From CmP2 sp052084925 (GTDB lineage: Bacteria > Actinomycetota > Actinomycetes > Actinomycetales > Micrococcaceae): a DNA stretch of 64,000 bases. The number at the start of each line of letters is the position of its first letter. Positions within the stretch are counted from its first letter, which is position 1. The DNA lies in NCBI GenBank assembly GCA_052084925.1, contig JBQDEV010000003.1, positions 62,001 through 126,000 on the forward strand, in the 5' to 3' direction. Under the pieces are notes generated by a model that had not been told where the DNA came from, did not search any database, and worked only from the letters and a program-made list of their open reading frames with translations. Positions 1 to 7,950 of this stretch are shown in pieces. Both the position numbers and the translations under genes were made by a program.

Positions 1-443
1 CCCTGCCAGCTGTTCTTGGACTCGAGCACGGTGCCGGTGACGCCGACGATTTCGCCGTGGGTATTGGTGGTGGAGTACATGATGCGCGTCGACGAGGCGC
101 CCATGCGTACCAGCTGGGCGGGGCCGAGGTAGAAGTTGGAGGACTCCTGCCGGATGAGCTCCCCGGGGGCGGCGGGCAGGGCCTCCGGCTGCGCATAGAA
201 GGCGGAGTACAGGGCATCGGGATCGTTGACCTCGAGTGTCTGTGGGGCTGGTTGTGCCGGTGCTGCGGCGTCGGGCTGTGGGGCCAGTTCGTTCTGCGGC
301 GCCTCAGTCTCCGGCGGAATCTCGTCCGCCTGGGCGGCGGGCAGGGTGGTGGCGACCAGAGCGAGCGCGGCGGCTGTCCCGGCCAGTGCACGCCATGGTC
401 CTGGACGGTTCAGGTGGACAGAGTGCTGGGTGCGTAAGGGCAT
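1..443 (-). CDS. Secreted lipase, LIP family (N-terminal part, runs off window)
   Basis: This is the first ~147 codons of a gene on the minus strand that continues past the left edge. The ATG at 443 is preceded by a strong purine-rich ribosome site (GAGGAAGAGG). The product opens with a basic N-terminus and a hydrophobic Ala/Leu-rich signal peptide (about residues 18-42), then a Pro/Ala/Glu linker, then a segment reading SAFYAQPEALPAAPGELIR and, further on, a stretch ending MYSTTNTHGEIVGVTGTV. That arrangement is typical of the start of the secretory lipase (LIP, Candida-type) family found in actinobacteria, which hydrolyses triglycerides or other esters outside the cell. The catalytic serine would lie in the missing part. 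A CRP-like palindrome lies 26 bp upstream. The family call rests on the N-terminal motif only. Confidence 0.72.
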   Translation of the reverse strand, partial: MPLRTQHSVHLNRPGPWRALAGTAAALALVATTLPAAQADEIPPETEAPQNELAPQPDAAAPAQPAPQTLEVNDPDALYSAFYAQPEALPAAPGELIRQESSNFYLGPAQLVRMGASSTRIMYSTTNTHGEIVGVTGTVLESKNSWQ

Positions 444-468
444 CAGGGTACCTCTTCCTCGTTGTGAC

Positions 469-484
469 TGTGACGTATATCACG
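469..484. promoter_or_regulatory. CRP/GlxR-like operator
   Basis: TGTGA-CGTATA-TCACG differs by one base from the CRP/GlxR consensus TGTGA-N6-TCACA. It lies in the divergent gap between the lipase gene (start 443, minus) and fba (start 661, plus), and is closer to the lipase. Four other sites of the same form occur in the window. Binding is inferred. Confidence 0.5.
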
Positions 485-660
485 GCACAGTGTCCCTGAG
501 GCTACCGGCAGGTCACCTGTGCCGTCTACCTGCGTCTTTCGGTATCGGGTACCTGTGGTTCGCCGTGGTCTAAGGTCGTCGGGGACGCAGCGGTCTACAT
601 CCCGGGCTCGTCTGGATAGACTGAGGAACAACGGTCGACAACGTGAATCAAGGAGCCTTC

Positions 661-1683
661 ATGCCTATCGCTTCCCCGGACAAGTACGCAGAGATGATCG
701 ATTCCGCCAAGAACGGCGGTTATGCCTATCCGGCGGTCAACGTCACCAGCTCGCAGACTCTGAATGCCGCGATCCGCGGGTTCGCCGAGGCCGGTTCCGA
801 CGGCATAATCCAGGCATCCACCGGTGGCGCCCAGTACTTCTCCGGCTCGTCGGTGAAGGACATGGTGACGGGCTCGCTGGCCATGGTCGCCTTCGCGCGC
901 GAAGTCGCCAAGAGCTACGACGTCAACATCGCCCTGCACACGGATCACTGCCCGAAGGACAAGCTCGAGGGCTTCGTGCTGCCGCTGCTCGATGCCTCTG
1001 AGGCAGAGGTCAAGGCGGGGCGCGACCCCTTCTTCAACTCCCACATGTGGGACGGGTCAGCCGAGACCCTCGAGGAGAACCTGCGCATCGGTCAGGACCT
1101 GCTGGCGCGCACCCGCGCCAACCGTCAGATCCTCGAGGTTGAGATCGGCGTGGTCGGCGGCGAGGAAGACGGTGTCGCCAACGAGATCAACGACAAGCTC
1201 TACACCTCCGTCGCTGACGGCCTGGCCACCGTGGAGGCGCTGGGCGCCGGCGAAAATGGTCGCTATCTGACCGCGCTGACCTTCGGTAACGTCCACGGCG
1301 TCTACAAGCCCGGCAATGTGAAGCTGCGCCCCGAGATTCTGGACGAGATCCAGCGCGAGGTCGGTGCCACGCTCGGGAAGGACCGCCCCTTCGACTTGGT
1401 CTTCCATGGCGGGTCCGGTTCCACCGAGCAGGAGATCTCCGACGCCGTCTCCTACGGTGTGATCAAGATGAACATCGATACCGACACCCAGTACGCCTTC
1501 ACTCGGCCGGTGGTGACGCACATGCTCACCCACTACGACGGCGTACTCAAGGTCGACGGTGAAGTTGGCAACAAGAAGCTCTACGATCCGCGCACCTGGG
1601 GTGCTAAGGCCGAAGAGTCCATGGCTGCCCGCATCGTGGAGGCCTGCCAGAACCTGGGCTCCGCGGGTCAGACCATCAAGTAA
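661..1683 (+). CDS. fba: Class II fructose-bisphosphate aldolase
   Basis: Zinc-dependent aldolase of glycolysis and gluconeogenesis (fructose 1,6-bisphosphate to DHAP plus glyceraldehyde 3-phosphate), cytosolic, 340 residues, full length. Visible motifs are the metal-binding HTDHC segment at about 93-97, the SHMWDGS segment, EVEIGVVGGEEDG, GNVHGVYKPG, the phosphate-binding HGGSGS loop and NIDTDTQYAF near the C-terminus. The ATG at 661 is preceded by AAGGAG with good spacing; an in-frame start 18 bp upstream has no comparable site. In many actinobacteria fba sits next to a DUF3151 gene and purA. Here those two genes lie about 15 and 31 kb downstream, so the usual block has been opened by insertions. 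Confidence 0.97.
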   Translation: MPIASPDKYAEMIDSAKNGGYAYPAVNVTSSQTLNAAIRGFAEAGSDGIIQASTGGAQYFSGSSVKDMVTGSLAMVAFAREVAKSYDVNIALHTDHCPKDKLEGFVLPLLDASEAEVKAGRDPFFNSHMWDGSAETLEENLRIGQDLLARTRANRQILEVEIGVVGGEEDGVANEINDKLYTSVADGLATVEALGAGENGRYLTALTFGNVHGVYKPGNVKLRPEILDEIQREVGATLGKDRPFDLVFHGGSGSTEQEISDAVSYGVIKMNIDTDTQYAFTRPVVTHMLTHYDGVLKVDGEVGNKKLYDPRTWGAKAEESMAARIVEACQNLGSAGQTIK

Positions 1684-1727
1684 GCTCCCGACCGTCACCA
1701 TCGACGGGGTAACGAAAGGACAATCTG

Positions 1728-2081
1728 ATGCCAGGATTACCTTGGTTCGCCTGGATCGCGATCGTGGCGGTCATCGTGTGGGGTGTGGTGATGGTCGTGG
1801 GCACCGTGACCGGTCGGGACTTGCCCGGCTCGGGCTCCTCTGACGAGCTTGAGAAACTGAAGAAGCGCGTCAAGGAACTGGAGTCCCGGGAAGGTGCCGG
1901 TGCGGGTGAAGTCAGTGGCGCGGAAGGCGAGAGCGTGCGCGCGGAGCTGGAGTCTCGCCTGGAGCGCCTTGAGATCCGTGCAGAGAAGCGCGATGCTCAG
2001 GCGCAACAGCACGATGACTGGCTGCGCCGCGCGGAGGAGCTCGCAGCGGAGGCGAAGAACCAGGATCCCGACGCCCGCTGA
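1728..2081 (+). CDS. Small membrane-anchored coiled-coil protein
   Basis: A 117-residue protein that I do not assign to a named family. Residues ~5-28 form one hydrophobic membrane segment (PWFAWIAIVAVIVWGVVMVV). After a short Gly/Ser linker, the rest (about 38-110) is highly charged and Glu/Lys/Arg-rich with heptad-like leucines, so it should form a coiled coil in the cytosol. A ribosome site (GAAAGGA) precedes the ATG at 1728. It follows fba by 44 bp and a strong terminator closes the pair at 2105, so it is probably co-transcribed with fba. It could be a phage-shock or cell-envelope scaffold protein, but nothing in the sequence decides this. Confidence 0.7.
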   Translation: MPGLPWFAWIAIVAVIVWGVVMVVGTVTGRDLPGSGSSDELEKLKKRVKELESREGAGAGEVSGAEGESVRAELESRLERLEIRAEKRDAQAQQHDDWLRRAEELAAEAKNQDPDAR

Positions 2082-2104
2082 TTATTGTAGAGAAGCAATA
2101 TTTG

Positions 2105-2150
2105 AGGAAGCCGGCCCCTGCTATAGGGGCCGGCTTCCTTGATTTTTTTG
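2105..2150 (+). terminator. Rho-independent terminator after fba operon
   Basis: A perfect 15-bp stem (arms 2105-2119 and 2125-2139, loop GCTAT) is followed within two bases by a run of seven T. It ends the fba / coiled-coil transcription unit and insulates the riboswitch operon downstream. Confidence 0.93.
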
Positions 2151-2258
2151 GACGTGGTCGAGCCCGATGTGCGGTGGCCTCGGGTCTGCGGCGCCAAAAA
2201 ATGTGTGACGCACGCCATAATCGTGTGTATGCTGACTAACACTCCGCTGTATCGCTGT

Positions 2259-2440
2259 TGGAGAGATCCCCACCGATGAGTGAGGACGCCGAAGGAGCAA
2301 TCGCCCGAAAACTCTCAGGCACCCGGACAGCAGCGACCGTGCGGACTCTGGAGAGCAGGCGCAGTGCATGCGCCTCACCGACGGGGCAAGCGGCCCATCC
2401 ATAGCCGCCAATCTCTCAGGTCAGGAACAGAGGGGCGCGC
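2259..2440 (+). promoter_or_regulatory. Tandem glycine riboswitch (two aptamers)
   Basis: Two consecutive copies of the glycine aptamer signature are visible. Copy 1 (about 2259-2349) has GGAGAG, CACCGATGAG, the GGAGCAA segment, ACTCTCAGGCACC and GGACAG. Copy 2 (about 2350-2440) has GGAGAG, CACCGACGGGGCAAG, AATCTCTCAGG, then CAGGAACAGAGGGG. Tandem aptamers that bind glycine cooperatively are the known arrangement of this class (gcvT motif). It lies in the 5' leader of the DUF5058 / membrane protein / M20 operon, whose start codon is 36 bp downstream. I see no clear intrinsic terminator after it, so control may be translational. Whether glycine turns the operon on or off cannot be read directly. 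Confidence 0.93.
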
Positions 2441-2475
2441 AACTGTCCTGTTCATCGCGTCCGGAAGAGCCTCCC

Positions 2476-3225
2476 ATGACCATCGCAACGAACGCTGAGT
2501 CGACGAATGTGCTGGCGTTGGCCAACATGCCCCTACTGTGGGTGCTGGCCTTCGGCGTCTTCGCCGTGATCATCGTCCAGACCATCATCTACGTGCGCGC
2601 GGCCCGGAAGGTCGCCCCCGAAGTCGGTATGTCCTCCGCCGATCTGCGCACCTCCTTCCGCACCGGGGCGATCACCTCGATCGGCCCCTCGCTCGCGGTG
2701 GCGCTCGTCGCCGTGGCACTGCTGGCGATCTTCGGTACACCTGCCACCCTGATGCGCATCGGGTTGATCGGCTCCGTCTCCTTCGAAACCGGCGCTGCGG
2801 CGATCGCGGCTGGCACCATGGGCGCGGAGCTCGGGGGACCGACCTACACCCAAGAGGTTTTCGCGGTGGCCTTCACCGCCATGAGCATGGGCGGGGCCAT
2901 GTGGATTCTCTCCACCCTGATCCTCACCCCGATCCTCAAGCGCGGCGACAGCAAGATGCGCCAGGTCAGCCCGCTGGTGATGACCATCATCCCGGGCGCG
3001 GCCCTGCTGGGTGCCTTCTTCAGTCTCGGCTTCGCTGAGCTGCCCAAGTCCGGCACGCACGTGGTTGCCTTCATCACCTCAGCCGCCGTCGTCGGCCTCT
3101 GCCTCTATCTCTCCGCCCGCCTGCACCGGCGCTGGATCCGCGAATGGTCGCTGGGCTTCGCCATCATCGCCGGTTTGGCGATGGCCTACACCAGCACGCA
3201 GCTCCAGTGGTTCCCCGCGGCCTGA
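2476..3225 (+). CDS. DUF5058 family membrane protein (putative transporter subunit)
   Basis: A 249-residue polytopic membrane protein with about six or seven hydrophobic segments. The first is at residues ~17-40 and a glycine-rich helix pair around 90-115 contains SVSFETGAAAIAAGTMGAELGG; the C-terminal segments run to the end. The sequence matches my memory of the DUF5058 family, which is commonly encoded beside a second membrane protein and an M20 peptidase/amidohydrolase, as here. The ATG at 2476 follows GGAAGAG; longer in-frame starts would lie inside the glycine riboswitch and are rejected. Co-regulation by the riboswitch suggests the substrate is glycine, a glycine-containing peptide or an N-acyl-glycine. 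That is inference. Confidence 0.8.
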   Translation: MTIATNAESTNVLALANMPLLWVLAFGVFAVIIVQTIIYVRAARKVAPEVGMSSADLRTSFRTGAITSIGPSLAVALVAVALLAIFGTPATLMRIGLIGSVSFETGAAAIAAGTMGAELGGPTYTQEVFAVAFTAMSMGGAMWILSTLILTPILKRGDSKMRQVSPLVMTIIPGAALLGAFFSLGFAELPKSGTHVVAFITSAAVVGLCLYLSARLHRRWIREWSLGFAIIAGLAMAYTSTQLQWFPAA

Positions 3226-3263
3226 GCCCGAGCGCTCCCTGAACTTCTCAAGGATGATTCCCC

Positions 3264-4040
3264 ATGACACTCTCCGCTGAACAGACCAGCTCCGGGCTGG
3301 CCACTTTCGACCGCACCACGGCCCGCTGGGGTCGGATCACGATGATCATTGGGCTGTTGGTCTCACTCTCCGCCCCGCTGTACCTGGTGTTCTTCGCCGG
3401 GCTCGATCTCAACACCACCCGGATCCTCACGGCGTTCATCGCGGTGGCCGGGGTGTTCGGTGTGCTCTGGATCGTCGAGCCGCTGACCTACTTCCCGATC
3501 TTGGGCCAATCCGCCATGTACCAGGTGTTCATGATCGGCAACATCTCCAACAAGTTGCTGCCGGCGGCGATGATGGCGCAAACCACCGTGGGCGCCAAAG
3601 CCGGCACCCGGCGCGGAGAGCTCGCCGCGCTGATGGCGATCAGCGGCGCCGTCGTCGTGCATCTGCTCTCGCTGCTGATCTTTGTCGGCATTCTGGGCAC
3701 TTGGGTGGTGAGTATCATCCCGACCGACGTCATCGGCGTGATCCAGTCTTTCATCGTGCCGTCGGTGTTGGGCGGGGTGCTGATCCAGGCCATCGTTTCG
3801 CAGAAGGCGCCGCGCACCACCGTGATCGCCTTCGCGCTGGCGACGGTGATGACGTTCGTGATCATCCCCGTGTTCCCGGCGATGGCGTTCTACGGCACCT
3901 TCATTGTGGTGTTCGCAACCGCCGCCCTGGCGTGGGTGCTGCGCGACCGCTCGGCGACCGCAGACAGCAGCGCCGCCGACGACGAGAATGAAGCTGACAC
4001 CGATACCCGACATGATGACCAGGAGGTCTCCGGACGATGA
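3264..4040 (+). CDS. Partner membrane protein of DUF5058 transporter
   Basis: A 258-residue integral membrane protein with about six hydrophobic segments between residues 25 and 225 and a short acidic cytosolic tail (about 228-258, rich in Asp/Glu). A conserved-looking loop, PLTYFPILGQSAMYQVFMIG, precedes a segment NISNKLLPAAMMAQ. It starts 38 bp after the DUF5058 gene and overlaps the M20 gene by four bases (ATGA), so the three are translationally coupled. It most likely forms a two-subunit transporter with the upstream protein. No ATP-binding domain is visible in either, so energy coupling would be secondary. I do not recognise a named family for this subunit. Confidence 0.75.
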   Translation: MTLSAEQTSSGLATFDRTTARWGRITMIIGLLVSLSAPLYLVFFAGLDLNTTRILTAFIAVAGVFGVLWIVEPLTYFPILGQSAMYQVFMIGNISNKLLPAAMMAQTTVGAKAGTRRGELAALMAISGAVVVHLLSLLIFVGILGTWVVSIIPTDVIGVIQSFIVPSVLGGVLIQAIVSQKAPRTTVIAFALATVMTFVIIPVFPAMAFYGTFIVVFATAALAWVLRDRSATADSSAADDENEADTDTRHDDQEVSGR

Positions 4041-5254
4041 GCCGTCTACCCGCCCTTGAATCCACGCTGATCGATCAGATGCATCAGCTGTACCGCGAAC
4101 TCCACGGCGCCCCGGAGCTGTCGATGCAGGAGCACGCCACCGCCGAACGCCTCGAAGGAATCCTCGACGAACTCGACATCGAGCACTTCCGCTGCGGCGG
4201 CACCGGGGTGGTGGGGATCCTGCGCAACGGCGAGGGGCCGGTCATCGGTTTCCGCGCCGACACCGACGGGCTGCCCATCGCCGAGGATACCGGCGTCGAC
4301 TACGCTTCCACCGCGACAGGCCGCCTCGAGGATGGCACCGAGGTGCCCACCATGCACGGCTGCGGGCACGACACCCACATGGCCACCGCCGTGACGGCGG
4401 TGCGCTGGCTGGTGGCGAACCGCGAGGCCTGGGCCGGCACCCTGGTAATCATCTTCCAGCCCGGCGAGGAAACCGCGGCCGGCGCGAAGGCCATGGTGGC
4501 CGACGGGCTCTGGGACCGCGCCCCGAAACCCGAGGTGGTCTACGGCCAGCACGTAATGCCCGCATTGACCGGCACCATCAACTACGCGGTGGGCGACGCC
4601 ATGGCCCTGGCCGATTCCTGGCGAGTCACCCTGCGCGGACGCGGCTCCCACGGCTCCCAGCCGCAGGACTCGATCGACCCCATCGTGCTCGGCGCTCACA
4701 TCGTCACTCGCCTTCAGGGGGTCGTCTCGCGGGAGATCGATCCGCGTCAATCCGCCGTCGTGACCGTGGGAACCTTCCACGCCGGACTCAAGGAGAACAT
4801 CATCCCGGCCGAAGCCGAGCTCACCCTGAACGTGCGCAACCTCAGCCCCGAGGTGCGCGACCAGGTGCTCTCGGCGCTGCGCCGGATCATCCTGGGTGAA
4901 GCCGCAGTTTCCGGGGCGCCGGAGCCGATCATCGAGGAGATCTCCTCCTTCCCGCGCAACTACAACGACCCGGAGCAGACCGAACTGCTCGTGACCGCCC
5001 TGCGCAACGAGCTTGGCGAGGAGGCGGTGACGCAGGTGGCCCCGCCGATGGGCTCCGAGGACTTCGGCGCGCTGACCGAAGCGATCGGGGTGCCCAGCGT
5101 GTTCTGGTTCTTCGGCGGCTACAACCAGCAGACCCTGGACTCCGGCGAGATCCCGGTAAACCACTCGCCGCACTTCCTCCCCGAGATCGAGCCCACGCTC
5201 ACCACCGGGACCCGTGCCGCGCTGACCGCAATCCTGTCCAAGTTGGGACGCTGA
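4037..5254 (+). CDS. M20 family metallo-amidohydrolase (hippurate/N-acyl amino acid hydrolase type)
   Basis: A 405-residue cytosolic enzyme of the M20D (HipO/AmhX/Abg-like) group that cleaves the amide bond of N-acyl amino acids or related conjugates. Visible metal-site motifs are RADTDGLPI at ~73-81, MHGCGHDTHMA at ~106-116 and PGEET at ~142-146; a later PPMGSEDFG carries another ligand region. The middle part (about 185-300) is the dimerisation lid domain. The start overlaps the upstream stop (ATGA at 4037). In a glycine-riboswitch operon with a putative importer, a hippurate-like or other acyl-glycine substrate that would release glycine is attractive, but the exact acyl group is unknown. 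Confidence 0.9.
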   Translation: MSRLPALESTLIDQMHQLYRELHGAPELSMQEHATAERLEGILDELDIEHFRCGGTGVVGILRNGEGPVIGFRADTDGLPIAEDTGVDYASTATGRLEDGTEVPTMHGCGHDTHMATAVTAVRWLVANREAWAGTLVIIFQPGEETAAGAKAMVADGLWDRAPKPEVVYGQHVMPALTGTINYAVGDAMALADSWRVTLRGRGSHGSQPQDSIDPIVLGAHIVTRLQGVVSREIDPRQSAVVTVGTFHAGLKENIIPAEAELTLNVRNLSPEVRDQVLSALRRIILGEAAVSGAPEPIIEEISSFPRNYNDPEQTELLVTALRNELGEEAVTQVAPPMGSEDFGALTEAIGVPSVFWFFGGYNQQTLDSGEIPVNHSPHFLPEIEPTLTTGTRAALTAILSKLGR

Positions 5255-5601
5255 TGACCGCAGGCTCTGCTGCGGACGAGCTCGTCGTCATCGTGGTCTA
5301 TGTGCCGCACGACGACGCCGACGCCCTGCGCCGTGCCCTCGATGAGGCTGGCGCAGGGCGGATCGGCGACTATCGCGGGTGCTCGTGGTCGACCTCGGGG
5401 ACCGGTCGTTTCACGCCGTTGGAGGGCGCGCAGCCCACGATCGGCGCGGTCGGGCAGCCGGAAGAGGTGGCGGAAGACCGAGTTGAAGTGGTGGCTCCAC
5501 GGGATCGGGCGCGCGAGATTGTCGAGCAGATGCTGGCGGCGCATCCTTATGAGGAGCCCGCTTATCAGGTGATCCCGATGCTGACGCTCGACCAGCTCTG
5601 A
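5254..5601 (+). CDS. YqfO/NIF3-like domain protein
   Basis: A 115-residue stand-alone protein resembling the small CutA/PII-like alpha-beta domain found inserted in bacterial NIF3 (YqfO) proteins. Visible features are a beta strand VVIVVYVPHDDADALRRAL at the start, the loop GDYRGCSWSTSGTGRFTPLEGAQPTIG in the middle, and AAHPYEEPAYQVIP at the end, all typical of this family. It overlaps the M20 stop codon by one base (TGATG), so it belongs to the same operon. Its biochemical role is not established; the fold suggests a trimeric metal- or ligand-binding accessory protein. Confidence 0.82.
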   Translation: MTAGSAADELVVIVVYVPHDDADALRRALDEAGAGRIGDYRGCSWSTSGTGRFTPLEGAQPTIGAVGQPEEVAEDRVEVVAPRDRAREIVEQMLAAHPYEEPAYQVIPMLTLDQL

Positions 5602-5853
5602 GGAGCTCGAGAGGTGGCGCCCGACATGACAAGAGTTTTGACACGTTCTACCGACGTTTAAAGAATTTGCCGGATTTTTTGCATGTCGCCCTGATGGTGT
5701 CATCGCACTGTGTTTGAGCCGTGACTGAATCTTGATTCCAACACCGTAGGTGAGGTCGGGCATGTGGGGACGTTTCGTGGCTACCCTGTTCGGAGGCTCG
5801 GGTCGTGACGCGGCCCGAGGCTGACCGAAGTTCCACGCAGAGAGGATTTCTCC

Positions 5854-6723
5854 ATGTCACCGCGCTTCACCGAATCTCCGACGGCACCCTTCTCGCTCCG
5901 TTCCACCCGATCTCTCGCGCTGGCGGCCGTCGCCGCGCTGGCTCTGGCGGGTTGCGGTTCCAGCAACGGCGAGGGCGAATCGGCTCCGTCGTCGCCAGCC
6001 CAGGAGGAGTCCTCAGCGGCCGACGCCGACACCGGTGCCACGGAGACCGCGGCTGGAACAGAAGCCACGGATGCCACGGATGAAACGACCGAGGCTACCG
6101 GGGAGGCGGGTGGGTCCGACGACGCCGACCCAGACGAGGTCATCGCTGAGATGCGGCAGAACCTGCAGCAGGCTGCGGTCGAAGCGTGCTTTGACGAAAT
6201 GTGGGGCGAGGACCTGCTCCGTTTCTCCGCCAGCCACCTCAATACTGCAAACCCCCAGGACTATGGGCCGGTGCAGCTGAACCCCACGGACCAGCAGATC
6301 TCCGGGGCTCAGGGTTTCGGCTGTTCGTTCACCACCGGGGTGGCCCCGGAGGAGACCCGCTCGGGCAGCACCCAGGTGTTTACCGCGGATGATCCGGCGA
6401 CGCCGCTGGCCGAGTGCGACACCCCGGTGGCCGAGGGTGAAGCCGTGCGCGAGGACGCGGAAGGGGTTAGCGAGTTCGTGAACTCCGGTCCGATGGAGGG
6501 CGGCGGATCACTCATCACCCACGCCTATGTCACCTGCTCTGAGGACGCGACGTCGATGGTGATCCAGACCCTCGGCTACGAAGCCGACAGCGAGGACGCC
6601 GAACCGCCCTACGACACGGCGGAGGTGGATGAGCTGATCACCGCGCTCGCCGAGGACACGTCGGCTGACGGTGAACGTCGGGACGCCTGGCGCGACATTG
6701 AGCTGAGCGACGTGGGTCAGTAA
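5854..6723 (+). CDS. Predicted secreted lipoprotein, unknown function
   Basis: A 289-residue protein with an N-terminal lipoprotein signal: basic start, hydrophobic SLALAAVAALALAGC with a lipobox (LAGC) at about residues 31-34. A low-complexity Ser/Ala/Glu/Thr linker (about 35-95) follows, then a folded domain with four cysteines (for example in VEACFDEMW, GFGCSFTTG, AECDTP and VTCSEDA), probably two disulfides. A ribosome site AGAGAGGA lies just upstream of the ATG at 5854. I do not recognise the family. The 250-bp gap upstream holds no gene that I can support. The low-complexity linker suggests a cell-surface domain standing off the membrane. Confidence 0.8.
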   Translation: MSPRFTESPTAPFSLRSTRSLALAAVAALALAGCGSSNGEGESAPSSPAQEESSAADADTGATETAAGTEATDATDETTEATGEAGGSDDADPDEVIAEMRQNLQQAAVEACFDEMWGEDLLRFSASHLNTANPQDYGPVQLNPTDQQISGAQGFGCSFTTGVAPEETRSGSTQVFTADDPATPLAECDTPVAEGEAVREDAEGVSEFVNSGPMEGGGSLITHAYVTCSEDATSMVIQTLGYEADSEDAEPPYDTAEVDELITALAEDTSADGERRDAWRDIELSDVGQ

Positions 6724-6756
6724 TTTCTGACCGAAGACATAATCACATCCACCATG

Positions 6757-6800
6757 GTTCCCGGGAGAGATCGCTTTCACGATTCCTCCCGGGAACTTTG
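6757..6800. terminator. Bidirectional terminator hairpin
   Basis: Arms GTTCCCGGGAG (6757-6767) and CTCCCGGGAAC (6786-6796) pair perfectly around an 18-base loop. It lies between the convergent lipoprotein and thioesterase genes, and its right arm overlaps the last codons of the thioesterase gene, whose stop is at 6777. Confidence 0.75.
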
Positions 6801-7223
6801 TTCTGAGGACTTGGCCGAGTGGCGCTGAAGGTAAGCAATTTCACGATCGTCGAGTTTTCGGGGTTTCTGGGTTTTACGATCGAGCGTCACGAGGACTGTT
6901 CGAGCAACGAATGCCTCTTTCCCGTTTTGTTCGCCGCGGTAGCGAAGCGTGAACGAAGTATTCCCGATCCGCTCGGTGCAGACATAGACGGTAAGTTCGT
7001 ATTCGCCGGATACGGGGCTCTTGTATTGGACGTCGAGGGAGACGACTACTTTCGGGACGTTGAACGTGGTGAGTCCTTCTCGCGCGGCCTCCTTATTGAG
7101 CCAGAGGACACGTGATTCTTCGATGGCGGTGACGATTTTCGCGTTGTTGACATGACCGTTGATGTCTTGGTCGGACCACCGGAGTGGGACAACCGCTTTG
7201 AACTCTTGAACCGTTTCCGTCAC
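6777..7223 (-). CDS. Acyl-CoA thioesterase, hot-dog fold (4HBT type)
   Basis: A 148-residue hot-dog thioesterase that would hydrolyse an acyl-CoA to free acid and CoA. The family motif is clear near the N-terminus: PLRWSDQDINGHVNNAKI, where Asp in SDQD and the HVNN segment match the 4-hydroxybenzoyl-CoA thioesterase/YbgC group. The GTG start overlaps the stop of the GntR gene (GTGA at 7220-7223), so the two are one transcript. Facing a CoA-ligase/beta-oxidation operon, it may release CoA from dead-end intermediates. Base composition is clearly lower in G+C than in the flanking fba and DUF3151 genes. Confidence 0.87.
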   Translation of the reverse strand: MTETVQEFKAVVPLRWSDQDINGHVNNAKIVTAIEESRVLWLNKEAAREGLTTFNVPKVVVSLDVQYKSPVSGEYELTVYVCTERIGNTSFTLRYRGEQNGKEAFVARTVLVTLDRKTQKPRKLDDREIAYLQRHSAKSSEQSSREES

Positions 7224-7927
7224 TGGTCCACCTGCTTGCTGAACAGTGCTTGCTGATCAAGGTGCTCAAGTACTGAGCGCATGGAGACTTTCTCATGCTC
7301 ATACATAGCGGCGTAAGCTTCGGCCGGGTTCCGATCTCTGATCGCTGTGAGGATTCGTTCATGTTGTTCCAACAGCATGGGAGTCAACCCATGAATCGAA
7401 GCGTAGAAGCGTTTGGGGACGTATTTCAGGATGCTCAAGAGGATCCAAGCAAGCTTGGACGAATTTGCAGCTCGGTTAATGACGCGATGGAACTCATCAT
7501 TCGTGTGTTCAACTTCTGCAGGATCTGAATGTTCGGCGGCTTCTTGCATTCGCGCATGAATCGCCTCAAGCTCGGCAATGTCCTCCGTAGACATTGCGCT
7601 CGCAGCTCGTTCCGCAAGCCGCCCGGCAACTTGTGCCAGCAAGGTGTAGAGATCTTCGAAATCGGTGTAGTTCAAAGGCGTGACCAAGAAACCGCGCCGT
7701 TCGGCGTGACGAACGAATCCCTCTACGCTCAGGGCCATGAATGCTTCACGGACGGGCGTCACGCTCACACCAAGCTCCTTGGCAACCTCGTCGAGGCGTA
7801 AAAACTTACCTGGAGGATAGTTCCCGGCGAGAATTTCTGCACGAATATGCTCGGCGATATGGTTGCTGAGCTGCTTTTTTTGAAAGGAAGCGGCGTTCCC
7901 AGCGAGTACGGCCATGGTGCCTGTCAC
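7220..7927 (-). CDS. GntR family regulator with FCD domain
   Basis: A 231-235-residue transcription factor of the FadR/VanR subfamily. The N-terminal winged helix-turn-helix (about residues 20-75) contains LRLDEVAKELGVSVTPVREAFMAL, a textbook GntR recognition region. The C-terminal part (about 90-225) is the all-helical FCD ligand-binding domain, with the metal or acid-binding residues in EHTNDEFHRVI and EQHERILTAIRDRN. Two starts are possible; the ATG at 7915 (MAVLAG) gives the more usual N-terminus. It is divergent from the SDR/CoA-ligase operon, and two matching AT-rich inverted motifs lie between them, so it is the likely repressor of that operon and of itself, released by a carboxylic acid or acyl-CoA. 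Confidence 0.9.
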   Translation of the reverse strand: MTGTMAVLAGNAASFQKKQLSNHIAEHIRAEILAGNYPPGKFLRLDEVAKELGVSVTPVREAFMALSVEGFVRHAERRGFLVTPLNYTDFEDLYTLLAQVAGRLAERAASAMSTEDIAELEAIHARMQEAAEHSDPAEVEHTNDEFHRVINRAANSSKLAWILLSILKYVPKRFYASIHGLTPMLLEQHERILTAIRDRNPAEAYAAMYEHEKVSMRSVLEHLDQQALFSKQVDQ

Positions 7928-7950
7928 TTTCTGTCAGCGGAAGACTAGCC

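Noticed and set aside
4046..5173. 375-codon minus-strand open frame
   Set aside because: Antisense to the M20 hydrolase, whose metal-site motifs establish the plus strand as coding.
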